Of a stretch of 64,000 nucleotides of DNA, positions 46,245 through 54,417 are shown piece by piece; the stretch's first letter is position 1, and the number at the start of each line of letters is the position of its first letter. Below the pieces are notes generated by a model. It did no database searches. It was not told the origin of the DNA and worked only from the letters and a program-made list of their open reading frames with translations. Source of the stretch: Dyella sp. RRB7. GTDB taxonomy: Bacteria > Pseudomonadota > Gammaproteobacteria > Xanthomonadales > Rhodanobacteraceae. The position numbers and the translations under genes were made by a program. The stretch spans positions 124,001 to 188,000 of the forward strand of contig NZ_JAKWJS010000006.1 of NCBI RefSeq assembly GCF_022761115.1, written 5' to 3'.

Positions 46245-46415
46245 ATGCGTCGACTCATGCTGATCGGTCTTGGCCTCGCCGTCATGTTCAGCGCCAGCCT
46301 TTCGCTGACGGGCTGCGTTGTCGTGGCACCGCGGCCGCACTACGCAGCACGCGCGTGGGTGCCCGGTTATTGGGCGCCAGGCAGCGTGTGGGTATCCGGG
46401 CATTGGCGTGCGTGA
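46245..46415 (+). CDS. Small YXWXPG-like lipoprotein
   Basis: 56 residues, preceded by AGGAGAG. A signal peptide with lipobox SLTGC is followed by a short mature peptide of about 33 residues rich in aromatic residues (ARAWVPGYWAPGSVWVSGHW). The Y/W-x-x-G-x-W repeat is like YXWGXW-type outer-membrane peptides. Function unknown, probably a small outer-membrane lipoprotein. A longer in-frame start at 46167 would put the signal peptide inside the protein. Confidence 0.65.
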   Translation: MRRLMLIGLGLAVMFSASLSLTGCVVVAPRPHYAARAWVPGYWAPGSVWVSGHWRA

Positions 46416-46463
46416 TGCAAGTGGCAACGCTGCGTAGCGTGCACTCCGGCGCCCCGCAGCGCA

Positions 46464-47390
46464 CTAGCGGAAGACACCTGCCTTTTTCAGCAATGAATAG
46501 ACCGCTATGGCCAGCACCAGCCCCAGGATGCCCATCCAGAGCCTGAAGGGTTTGCCATGGCGCAGAAATGCCCAACCCTCTTGGTCGGCGCATGCGTCGG
46601 CGAGCGACCCCGCATCCATCCATGCTGCGATGTTGTAGAAGGCCGCGAATCCCGCGATGCCGACGACTGCGTTGCGTGCGACAGGCGCTTCGCGGAAGGC
46701 ATCAAATTGCGTGGCGCCTCGCTCGACATAAGCGTCGGTGACGCCCCATCGCTGCAGCTGTGTCTTCACCGTATCGCTCGCGTTGGGTTGATTCATCAGC
46801 GCCCAAGTCTTGTAAGCCGCCACCTCAGTGCTTCCGGTCAGGCCGGTATTTTTTGCCAGTGCGACATAGGGTGCCGGGTGATGATCCGCGGGTTTGACGC
46901 AGTCCGGGGCGAGGCGACGCCTCAGCGAGGATTGTAGCGCGGCCCAGTGACCCGGCGGCGGAGGCGTTTGTAGGTGTATCAACGCGTTGTCGGCAAGGAT
47001 TGGGTTCTCGGTCGTCGTTGCGTGCCGCAGCGCAGGCTGAAGGAGCCGCTGTTGCGCTAACGCCTCCGTGTCCATGCTCTGGCCGTTCGGCGGTGACGGT
47101 AAATCCGGCAACGTGGGCGCGTCCAAATCGCTTCCGCTCGACTCAAGCAGCCGCGTGACGAGGGTGGATGACGATGTAGGCAGGGGGCGAGGCGCCAGCT
47201 TTTGCAAAAGCATGCGGTGCACCGGGTCGTCGGGCGCAACGGAGGGCGGGGGCGCTGCCGGTAGCTCAGCGGGTGGCGCTGTCGCGGCCGCTGCGGGCAT
47301 ATCGACGTGCTGGCCGGCCGCAAACCCGTAGCTTGGGCTTACGGCCAAGCAAACGATCCAGCCAAGGCCGAGATGCACGTTGCCAGGCAT
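46464..47390 (-). CDS. Secreted or membrane-anchored protein of unknown function
   Basis: 308 residues on the minus strand. A signal-like start (LGLGWIVCLAVSPSYGFA) leads into an Ala/Pro-rich linker. A folded middle part includes PPGHWAALQSSLRRRLAPDCVKPADHH. A C-terminal hydrophobic segment (FRLWMGILGLVLAIAVYSLLKK) anchors it, with a basic tail. I recognise no family. A secreted domain with a membrane anchor at the C terminus is the best structural reading. Codon use appears ordinary. It is divergent from lacI-like gene with a 201-bp gap. Confidence 0.6.
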   Translation of the reverse strand: MPGNVHLGLGWIVCLAVSPSYGFAAGQHVDMPAAAATAPPAELPAAPPPSVAPDDPVHRMLLQKLAPRPLPTSSSTLVTRLLESSGSDLDAPTLPDLPSPPNGQSMDTEALAQQRLLQPALRHATTTENPILADNALIHLQTPPPPGHWAALQSSLRRRLAPDCVKPADHHPAPYVALAKNTGLTGSTEVAAYKTWALMNQPNASDTVKTQLQRWGVTDAYVERGATQFDAFREAPVARNAVVGIAGFAAFYNIAAWMDAGSLADACADQEGWAFLRHGKPFRLWMGILGLVLAIAVYSLLKKAGVFR

Positions 47391-47591
47391 CGCACATACC
47401 TGCTTGCACGGACATGGTCCGACGAGGGCGAGTATACGCCTGTCTCCCTCCGCCGACGGAGTGCGGGCTGCCCGCAGCGGTGCTCGACCTGCGGCGGAAT
47501 CAGCGGTATCCGGTCAACCGGCGCCGCTTCTTGTAAAGCGCCGGGCGCGAGAGGCATAGTCACCCGCAGCACTTTGATGCCGGGAGAAATC

Positions 47592-48605
47592 ATGCGGGTC
47601 CGCCTGGAAGATGTAGCACGCGCGACGGGCGTCTCGCCTAAGACGGTTTCCCGTGTCTTGAACGAAGAGTCCTCGGTCAAGGATTCCACGCGCCAGCGCG
47701 TGCTGGCCGCCATGGAGTCGATGAACTATCGGCCAAGCCCATCCGCACGCGGGCTGGCGGGCAGCCGTTCGTTCCTGGTGGCCATGTTGTACGACAACAA
47801 CAACAATCCCGCATCGACCTACCTTGCCGAGATCCAGGACGGCGTGCTGGATGCCTGCGATGCCCACCGCTACAGCATGATGGCGTGCCCGCTGCGCATG
47901 CGGGGACAGGACTTCATCCGGCGCGTCGACGCGCTGGTGTCCGATCACCACATCGATGGCGTGATCGTGACGCCGCCACTCACCGACTACCCGGCGCTGC
48001 TGAAACGCCTGCAGGAGCACGGTGTGCCACATGCCAGCATCTCGCCGCTCCATCGCGAGGGCACCATAGGGGTGTGCATGGACGAACAGCAGGCGGCCAA
48101 GGCCCTGGTCACCCATCTCATCGAACTGGGGCATCGGCGCATTGCCCACATCGTCGGCATCGCCAACCATGGCGCCAGTCGCTGGCGACTGGCCGGCTAC
48201 AAGGAAGCGCTGGCCACTGCCGGGTTGCCCAACGATCCCGACTACGTGGTGCAGGGCGAATTCACCTTCGGCTCCGGCGTGATGGCGGCGCGGCAGCTTT
48301 TCGCACTGCCGGTGTGTCCCACCGCGATCTTCGCCGCCAACGACGATATGGCGGCAGGCGTGATGTGGGCCGCGAACGAGCGTGGCTTGAAAGTGCCGCG
48401 CGATCTGTCGGTGTGCGGCTTTGACGACACGCCGCTGGCAACCCAGTTGTGGCCCCCATTGACCACGGTGCGGCAGCCGAGCCGCGAGATGGGGAAGCTT
48501 GCGGCGTTGCAGTTGATGGAGAAGCTGCGTGGGCGTGGTACGGGGTTGCTGGTGCAGGTGCCTTATTCGCTGGAATTGAGGGAGTCGACTTCGGTTGCCC
48601 CTTGA
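47592..48605 (+). CDS. LacI-family regulator of the sugar regulon
   Basis: 337 residues from ATG 47592 (MRVRLEDVARATGVSPKTVSRVLNEESSV). The helix-turn-helix and hinge helix (NYRPSPSARGLAGSRS) are followed by the periplasmic-binding-like effector domain (AIFAANDDMAAGVMWAANERGLKVPRDLSVCGFDDTPLA). Upstream in-frame sequence to 47307 has no similarity and is not used. The regulator lies just before GH3 and near three identical TGACAGCGCTGTCA palindromes, which fit the LacI-type operator shape with a central CG. It therefore most likely represses the GH3 gene and the TonB receptor until a sugar appears. Confidence 0.92.
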   Translation: MRVRLEDVARATGVSPKTVSRVLNEESSVKDSTRQRVLAAMESMNYRPSPSARGLAGSRSFLVAMLYDNNNNPASTYLAEIQDGVLDACDAHRYSMMACPLRMRGQDFIRRVDALVSDHHIDGVIVTPPLTDYPALLKRLQEHGVPHASISPLHREGTIGVCMDEQQAAKALVTHLIELGHRRIAHIVGIANHGASRWRLAGYKEALATAGLPNDPDYVVQGEFTFGSGVMAARQLFALPVCPTAIFAANDDMAAGVMWAANERGLKVPRDLSVCGFDDTPLATQLWPPLTTVRQPSREMGKLAALQLMEKLRGRGTGLLVQVPYSLELRESTSVAP

Positions 48606-48770
48606 TGGGGTGGTGTTGAGAGGCGGCAACCTGGCGATCACGCCACAAATCGCGGCCAATCACCTCCATCTTCCATCGAGATTCGACTGCCGCCCCTGCC
48701 GGCCATGTTTGGATTAAGTCATTGATGGAAATAGGTATATGAGGGCGGTCGGCATTGTTGCGCCGCAAAT

Positions 48771-48784
48771 TGACAGCGCTGTCA
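48771..48784. promoter_or_regulatory. LacI-type operator upstream of the GH3 gene
   Basis: TGACAGCGCTGTCA is a perfect 14-bp palindrome with the central CG expected of LacI-family operators. It lies 51 bp before the GH3 start and overlaps a TTGACA -35-like hexamer at 48770-48775. Two identical copies occur upstream of the TonB receptor. Confidence 0.85.
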
Positions 48785-48835
48785 TTTCTGTCAGTCTGCC
48801 AGCACCGGCTCCGAGGGGGCCACCCCTTAAGCCTG

Positions 48836-51367
48836 ATGGAGAGAGCCGTGCTGGCGACCGTTCGCCGTTTGCGTTGTGCCCCGACAGTCCTGGCCATGGC
48901 ATTGGCCTGCATGCAAAGCGGCCAAGCATGGGCCGATGAGGCCGCGACCGTGCATCCCGGGCAGTGGCCGCGCGCCACCTGGCCATTGCCGAAGGACGCC
49001 GCACTGGAACAGCGCGTCGCCTCGTTGATGGCGAGGATGACGGTGGAAGAGAAGGTGGGCCAGTTGATCCAGGCCGATATCCTCAGCGTCACGCCCGATG
49101 ACGTGCGCAAATACCGGCTCGGTTCGATTCTCGCTGGTGGCAACTCCAAGCCTCATGGTGCGCTGCTGGCCAATGCCGAGCAGTGGAAGGAGCTGGCCGA
49201 TGCGTTCTATCGCGCGTCGATGGATACCTCGGGTGGCCACGTCGCCATTCCCTTGCTGTTCGGCATCGACGCCGTGCATGGGCACAACAATGTGGTCGGT
49301 GCCACGCTGTTTCCGCAGAACTCCGCCCTGGGCTCCGCCCACGATCCCGAGCTGATACGCGAGATCGGTGCGGCAACCGCCGCCGAAGTGCGGGCTACCG
49401 GCCTCAACTGGACCTTCGCGCCTACCGTGGCCGTACCGCAGGACGTGCGTTGGGGGCGCTCGTACGAAGGCTACTCGCAGGACCCGCAATTGGTCGCGCA
49501 GTATGGCGCGGCGATGGTGGAGGGCCTGCAGGGCAAGGTGGGCAGCGCGGAGTTCCTCGACAGTTCGCATGTCGTCGCCACGGCCAAGCACTTTGTCGCC
49601 GATGGCGGTACGAAGAACGGCAAGGATCAGGGCGATGCGCAGATCAGCGAAGCGACCTTGCGCAGCGTGCACGCTGCCGGCTATCCGCCGGCGATCGAGG
49701 CGGGCGTGCAGACGGTGATGGCGTCGTTTTCCAGCTGGAACGGCGAGAAGATGCATGCCAACAAGGGCCTGCTGACCGATGTGCTCAAGGGGCGCCTGGA
49801 CTTCCAGGGCATCGTGGTCGGCGACTGGAACGCCCACGGCCAGGTTCCGGGTTGCAGCAACGACGATTGCCCGGCGGCGATCAATGCCGGTCTCGACATG
49901 CTGATGGGGCCGGACAGCTGGCGTGGCTTGTACGAGCACACGCTTGCGGAGGTGAAATCGGGGCTTATCTCTCAGTCCCGGCTGGATGATGCGGTGGCGC
50001 GCATCCTGCGCGTGAAGATTCGCGCCGGCCTGTTCGGGCAGGGCGCGCCCTCCACGCTGCCGCTTGCCATGAAATCGACCGAAGTGGTCGGCAGCCCGGC
50101 GCACCGCGCCATTGCACGGCGCGCCGTGCGCGAAACGCTGGTGTTGCTGAAGAACAACGGTGGCGTGCTGCCGATCGATCCGCGCCAGCACATCCTGGTG
50201 GCCGGTGATGGTGCGGACAATATTTCCCGCCAGAGCGGCGGCTGGACCCTGACCTGGCAAGGCGCGGGTTTGAAGAACGAGAATTTCCCCGGCGCGCAGT
50301 CGATCGGCGCAGGCCTGGCCGAGCAGGTAAGGGCGGCGGGCGGCACCACGGAGATCGCGGCGGACGGCCACTACACCCGCAAGCCCGACGTGGCCGTGGT
50401 GGTGTTTGGCGAAGATCCGTATGCCGAATTCCAGGGTGATATTCCCAACCTGATGTATCGCCCTGGCGATGACCACGACCTGGAGCTGATCAGGCAGCTG
50501 CATGGCCAGGGCATTCCGGTGGTGGCGGTGTTTCTCAGCGGTCGTCCGCTTTGGGTGAATCGCGAGATCAATGCCGCCGACGCGTTTGTCGCAGCGTGGC
50601 TTCCGGGCAGCGAAGGTGGCGGCGTGGCCGACGTATTGCTGCGTACGCGTGACGGACGCATCGGTCATGACTTTCACGGCAAGCTGGCCTATGCGTGGCC
50701 ACGCTCGGCCGTCGCGGGCGATGGGCCGGCGCAGTTTCCGCTCGGCTACGGCCTGACTTATGCCGATCACGCGGACGTGCCGACGCTGCCCGAGGCATCG
50801 GGGATCAGCGGCGTGCAGGTTCCGGTAGGCAACTACCTGGAGCGCGGCAAGGCCGTGCACGGTTACACCTTTACCCTGGCGGGTGGTACGGGTACTGCCG
50901 TTTCGGCGGATGTGTCGCCCGCCGAGACCGCGGACGGCAGCTTGCGCATGACCGCGCTCGACTACAAGGCACAGGAAGATGCGCGCCGCTTCAGCTGGAA
51001 CAAGGACAGTGCCGAACTCGCCATCCATGCGCAATCGCCGATCGATCTCGATCGTGAAACCAATGGCGATGTGCTGCTGGTGACGACGTTGCGCGTGGAT
51101 GCGCTGCCGACAGCGCAGGCGTGGATTGGCATGGAATGCGGCGGGCATTGCCAGGGACATGTCGCCATTGGCGCACAACTGGCCAAGTTGGCGCCGGGGC
51201 AGTGGGTGCGTGTTGGCGTGCCGCTCAAGTGTTTCCGGGCGGCGGGTGCGGACATGCATCACATCGACCAGCCGTTTGTCCTGGGAGCAGGCAACGGCGA
51301 TGTGTTGGCGATCCATCGCGTCGCGTTGGGCACGGACGTGGACCAGGTTATCGACTGCGCCAAATAG
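48836..51367 (+). CDS. Glycoside hydrolase family 3 beta-glucosidase
   Basis: 843 residues from ATG 48836 (MERAVLATVRRL). A signal peptide ends near AWA (MQSGQAWADEAATV), so the protein is exported to the periplasm. The GH3 N-terminal domain shows KVGQLIQADI, GIDAVHGHNNVVGATLFPQN, ATAKHFVADGGT and the nucleophile Asp330 in GIVVGDWNAHGQ. The C-terminal GH3 domain includes RETLVLLKNNGGVLPI and GEDPYAEFQGD. A further C-terminal domain of about 150 residues carries a carbohydrate-binding-like beta fold. It resembles the CelD/BglX type that cleaves beta-glucosides and cello-oligosaccharides. An alternative start at 48755 would overlap the operator. Confidence 0.92.
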   Translation: MERAVLATVRRLRCAPTVLAMALACMQSGQAWADEAATVHPGQWPRATWPLPKDAALEQRVASLMARMTVEEKVGQLIQADILSVTPDDVRKYRLGSILAGGNSKPHGALLANAEQWKELADAFYRASMDTSGGHVAIPLLFGIDAVHGHNNVVGATLFPQNSALGSAHDPELIREIGAATAAEVRATGLNWTFAPTVAVPQDVRWGRSYEGYSQDPQLVAQYGAAMVEGLQGKVGSAEFLDSSHVVATAKHFVADGGTKNGKDQGDAQISEATLRSVHAAGYPPAIEAGVQTVMASFSSWNGEKMHANKGLLTDVLKGRLDFQGIVVGDWNAHGQVPGCSNDDCPAAINAGLDMLMGPDSWRGLYEHTLAEVKSGLISQSRLDDAVARILRVKIRAGLFGQGAPSTLPLAMKSTEVVGSPAHRAIARRAVRETLVLLKNNGGVLPIDPRQHILVAGDGADNISRQSGGWTLTWQGAGLKNENFPGAQSIGAGLAEQVRAAGGTTEIAADGHYTRKPDVAVVVFGEDPYAEFQGDIPNLMYRPGDDHDLELIRQLHGQGIPVVAVFLSGRPLWVNREINAADAFVAAWLPGSEGGGVADVLLRTRDGRIGHDFHGKLAYAWPRSAVAGDGPAQFPLGYGLTYADHADVPTLPEASGISGVQVPVGNYLERGKAVHGYTFTLAGGTGTAVSADVSPAETADGSLRMTALDYKAQEDARRFSWNKDSAELAIHAQSPIDLDRETNGDVLLVTTLRVDALPTAQAWIGMECGGHCQGHVAIGAQLAKLAPGQWVRVGVPLKCFRAAGADMHHIDQPFVLGAGNGDVLAIHRVALGTDVDQVIDCAK

Positions 51368-51677
51368 CCTGTGCGCGGCGCAAGTTGCTGGGCGGTCGGG
51401 GAGGACATCCATGAATGTCACGGGGATGGCCGGTTTGTACGGCTCATGGGATGGGCAGCAGGTTTCACCGGCGTGCCTGTCGGTATCGCGGGTCCGGTGG
51501 ATGGTCGCTGCGCTCGCGCTATCGGACGGCGAAACGGCTATTTGCTCTGCACCATAAATGCTCGTGCAGATAGTCGTCGAAACCTCTCCGCACCAGCTGT
51601 ATCAACGGTTTTTTCCATCGCCTTGGCGTGCTGCCACGCGTCAAGCTTCTGCGGGAAAACCGGTCTATCATCCAATA
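51368..51677. other. Intergenic region after the GH3 gene
   Basis: The gap 51368-51791 (424 bp) has no supported gene. Short open frames here have no start signal and no recognisable product. The 3' part holds two operators (see next entries). I see no clear intrinsic terminator. Confidence 0.5.
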
Positions 51678-51691
51678 TGACAGCGCTGTCA
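51678..51691. promoter_or_regulatory. LacI-type operator, distal copy before the TonB receptor
   Basis: TGACAGCGCTGTCA, identical to the copy before the GH3 gene. Its centre is 24 bp from that of the next copy, about two helical turns, so two repressors could bind on the same face. TTTTAATGG lies between the two and may be part of the promoter -10 region. Confidence 0.85.
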
Positions 51692-51701
51692 TTTTAATGG
51701 A

Positions 51702-51715
51702 TGACAGCGCTGTCA
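51702..51715. promoter_or_regulatory. LacI-type operator, proximal copy before the TonB receptor
   Basis: TGACAGCGCTGTCA, the third identical copy, 76 bp before the TonB receptor start. The tandem pair implies tighter control of the receptor than of the GH3 gene. Confidence 0.85.
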
Positions 51716-51791
51716 TCGGGGGCAAAGACAACCGCGTCACCGTCGAGGACGGTGATACACAACAATCCGTACGATTTGGAGGGGAAGGCAA

Positions 51792-54224
51792 ATGAAGTTG
51801 CGCTACTCGGCGTTGTATATCGCCATGTCAGTCGTGTTCGCACCGGGCATTGCGCTCGCCGCGGATCAGGATGCATCACCGCAGAGCTCGTCTTCGCAGA
51901 ATCCGGCCCCGCCAGTCGAGAAGAAGGTCAAGCAACTGGACGCCATCTCGGTGAGCGCCACCAAGCGTGAGACGCCGCTGCAGAAAACGCCGGTGGCCGT
52001 CAGCGCCATCACGCCCGACACGCTCGACAAAGAGCGCGTGATGACGGTGCAGGATCTCACCAAACTCGTACCGGGCCTGCAGGGCACCAGCGAAGGCGAT
52101 CATGGCGTGGTCACGCTGACCTTGCGCGGCATCGGCAACGATAGCGCCAAGACCGAATACGCCGATCCCGAGGTGGCCACCTTCGTCGATGGCGTGTACG
52201 CGCCGCGCGCCGAGGCGGCCTCCGGCCTGCTGCTGGACATGGACGGCGTCGAAGTGCTGCGCGGCCCGCAGGGCACGTTGTGGGGCCGCAACTCCACCGC
52301 CGGCGCCATCAGCTTTCAGACGGCCAAACCGGATATCAGCGCCGGCTTCTACGGCAATGCGCAGGTGGAGGCGGGCAACTACAACCAGATGGGCGCGCGT
52401 GCCGCCTTCAACCTGCCGATCAGCAGCACCTTCGCCATGCGCGTGGCCGTTGTGCACGAGCAGCACGACGGCTACGTCGATTACCAGAACCCCGCTAGCG
52501 AGCTGCCCAGCGTGGCGCAGCAGCAGGCGACTTATCTGGCATCGGGCGGTGACCCGGCCAAGTTCCAGCCGATCAACGCCGACCAGTTCATCCACGGCGG
52601 CCAGAAATACAGCGCGCAGGATCAGTCGGCCGCGCGTGTCAGCGCGCTGTGGCAGCCCAGCGATTCGTTCAAGTGGAACCTGTCGTACGAGTACTTCATC
52701 GACCGCGGCACGCCCAGCCTCAGCCTGATGCAGACGCCGCGTCCGGGGCAGGATTTCTGGTCGGCGCTGATCGACACCGCGCCGTACCTGGACCGCACCT
52801 CCAAGACGGTGCGCAGCCGCATGGACTGGGACATCAACGATGGCCTGGAACTGAGCTACATCGCCGGCTACAACCGCTACTCGGGCAAGAGCGACTACGA
52901 CCAGGACGTCGGTGTCTCGGTGCCCACCAGCTTCACCACGGGCGGCATCTATCAGGACGACCGCACCAACTACTCCAACTACGAAAGCTATAGTCAGGAA
53001 GTCGACTTGAAGTCGCGCGGCGAGCAGGCGGTGGACTGGATCGTGGGCGCGTACTACGCCTACGAGGACAACAACATCCGCTTCGACATCCCGCAGATGA
53101 ACGGCACCCAGAACGGCACCGTGGCCTGGCAGGGTTCCTTCATCCAGCCGAAGGAAACGGTGGAGTCCAAGGCGATCTTCGGCCAGGCCACCTGGCATAT
53201 CTCCGATCACTGGCGCCTCACCGGCGGCGCGCGCTGGTCGCATGACGACAAGGCCAACGACGGCGGCATCAACTGGGGCTGGGACTACGACCCGTCCGTG
53301 CCGCAGGTGCCGATCGCGCCCAGCACCATTCCAGGCCCGGACAACGGCTTCACCGTGTCGACCTACAACAGCGCCAAGTACAGCAAGAGCAAGGTGACCT
53401 GGCTTACCCGCGTCGACACCGACCTGGGCGAGCACGGCCTGCTGTATGCCAGCGTGTCCACCGGCTACAAGTCCGGCGGCACCCAGGACGGTGGCGCGCT
53501 GTACAAGCCCGAGTCGCTGACCAACTACGAAATCGGCACCAAGTTCACCTTCCTCGATGGCCACATGACGTGGAACTCGGCCGTCTATTACGAAGACTTC
53601 AAGAACTTCCAGCTGTCGGCGCCCATCACCTATCCGAACGGCAACCTGGGCCTGGGCTTCTCCAACGTGGGCGGCAGCACCGAAGTGCTGGGTATCGAGT
53701 CGGAGCTGGCCTACCAGCAGAAGGACGATCGCGTGGACTTGGTGTTCTCGGCCATTCCCAAGAAGAAGCTGGGCACGCTGATCTACGCCGGCAGCAACGA
53801 CTACCAGGGCCTGCCGGCCTGCCCGCCGCAGTCCGGTCTGGCCAATTGCATGAACGTGAGCGGCAATGACCTGCCGCATGCGCCCAACGTATCGCTCACC
53901 GCGATCTACGAGCACGATTTCCACCTGGGCAACGGTGGCCGCCTGACGCCGCGCATCAGCGCGCAGTACCAGAGCTCGCAATGGCTCAGCTATTTCAATC
54001 TCGGCGATGGCGACAAGCAGTCGGCGTATACGCGTGGCGATGTCTCGCTGCGTTACACCGAGCCGGGTGATCGTTGGTGGGCCAGTGCCTATGTGCAGAA
54101 CGTGTCCGATGGCAAGGTGCGCACCAGTGCTGGCCGCTTCCTGATGGCCAATGGTTCGTTCGAGTACGTCTCGCAGTACCTGGCACCGCGCACTTATGGC
54201 GTCCAGCTGGGTGTCTGGTTCTAA
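51792..54224 (+). CDS. TonB-dependent outer-membrane receptor
   Basis: 810 residues, preceded by TTGGAGGGG. The protein has a signal peptide ending near ALA and a Pro/Gln-rich mature start. The plug domain shows VSATKRETPLQKTPVAVSAITPDTLD and MDGVEVLRGPQGTLWGRNSTAGAISF. The beta barrel ends with the typical aromatic terminus (TYGVQLGVWF). The pattern fits receptors for oligosaccharides, phenolics or siderophores. With a LacI operator pair, GH3 enzyme and halogenase close by, a plant-derived glucoside is a reasonable substrate, but this is inference. A terminator follows the gene. Confidence 0.94.
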   Translation: MKLRYSALYIAMSVVFAPGIALAADQDASPQSSSSQNPAPPVEKKVKQLDAISVSATKRETPLQKTPVAVSAITPDTLDKERVMTVQDLTKLVPGLQGTSEGDHGVVTLTLRGIGNDSAKTEYADPEVATFVDGVYAPRAEAASGLLLDMDGVEVLRGPQGTLWGRNSTAGAISFQTAKPDISAGFYGNAQVEAGNYNQMGARAAFNLPISSTFAMRVAVVHEQHDGYVDYQNPASELPSVAQQQATYLASGGDPAKFQPINADQFIHGGQKYSAQDQSAARVSALWQPSDSFKWNLSYEYFIDRGTPSLSLMQTPRPGQDFWSALIDTAPYLDRTSKTVRSRMDWDINDGLELSYIAGYNRYSGKSDYDQDVGVSVPTSFTTGGIYQDDRTNYSNYESYSQEVDLKSRGEQAVDWIVGAYYAYEDNNIRFDIPQMNGTQNGTVAWQGSFIQPKETVESKAIFGQATWHISDHWRLTGGARWSHDDKANDGGINWGWDYDPSVPQVPIAPSTIPGPDNGFTVSTYNSAKYSKSKVTWLTRVDTDLGEHGLLYASVSTGYKSGGTQDGGALYKPESLTNYEIGTKFTFLDGHMTWNSAVYYEDFKNFQLSAPITYPNGNLGLGFSNVGGSTEVLGIESELAYQQKDDRVDLVFSAIPKKKLGTLIYAGSNDYQGLPACPPQSGLANCMNVSGNDLPHAPNVSLTAIYEHDFHLGNGGRLTPRISAQYQSSQWLSYFNLGDGDKQSAYTRGDVSLRYTEPGDRWWASAYVQNVSDGKVRTSAGRFLMANGSFEYVSQYLAPRTYGVQLGVWF

Positions 54225-54330
54225 CGCCGTGGCCGGGCGGCGACCCACTTCGCCTTTGCCGCCCATGGTTTGCCGTTCTGAGGGCGACGCATCTCCCGCA
54301 GATCGCCCTTCCTCCCCATGAATGGCTTTT

Positions 54331-54364
54331 GCCGGATCCCCGTTGGGTGATCCGGCTTTTCTTT
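54331..54364 (+). terminator. Intrinsic terminator between TonB receptor and halogenase
   Basis: GCCGGATC (54331-54338) pairs with GATCCGGC (54349-54356) around a 10-nt loop, followed by TTTTCTTT. It sits 106 bp after the receptor stop and 54 bp before the halogenase start, so the halogenase is either read through at a lower level or has its own promoter. Confidence 0.85.
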
Positions 54365-54417
54365 GGCCCCCGGTCGCATGCGCGTGTTGCCGAAGGGCCG
54401 CCGATAGGAAGACTTCC

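Noticed and set aside
48827-51421. An 864-codon minus-strand frame antisense to GH3
   Set aside because: The plus strand encodes a complete GH3 enzyme with signal peptide and nucleophile. The antisense product has no recognisable domain.
51371-51697. A 108-codon plus-strand frame in the gap after GH3
   Set aside because: No ribosome-binding site or recognisable product, and its end runs into the operator pair.
54331-54364. A riboswitch before the halogenase
   Set aside because: Only a simple terminator hairpin is visible, with no conserved aptamer-like structure.
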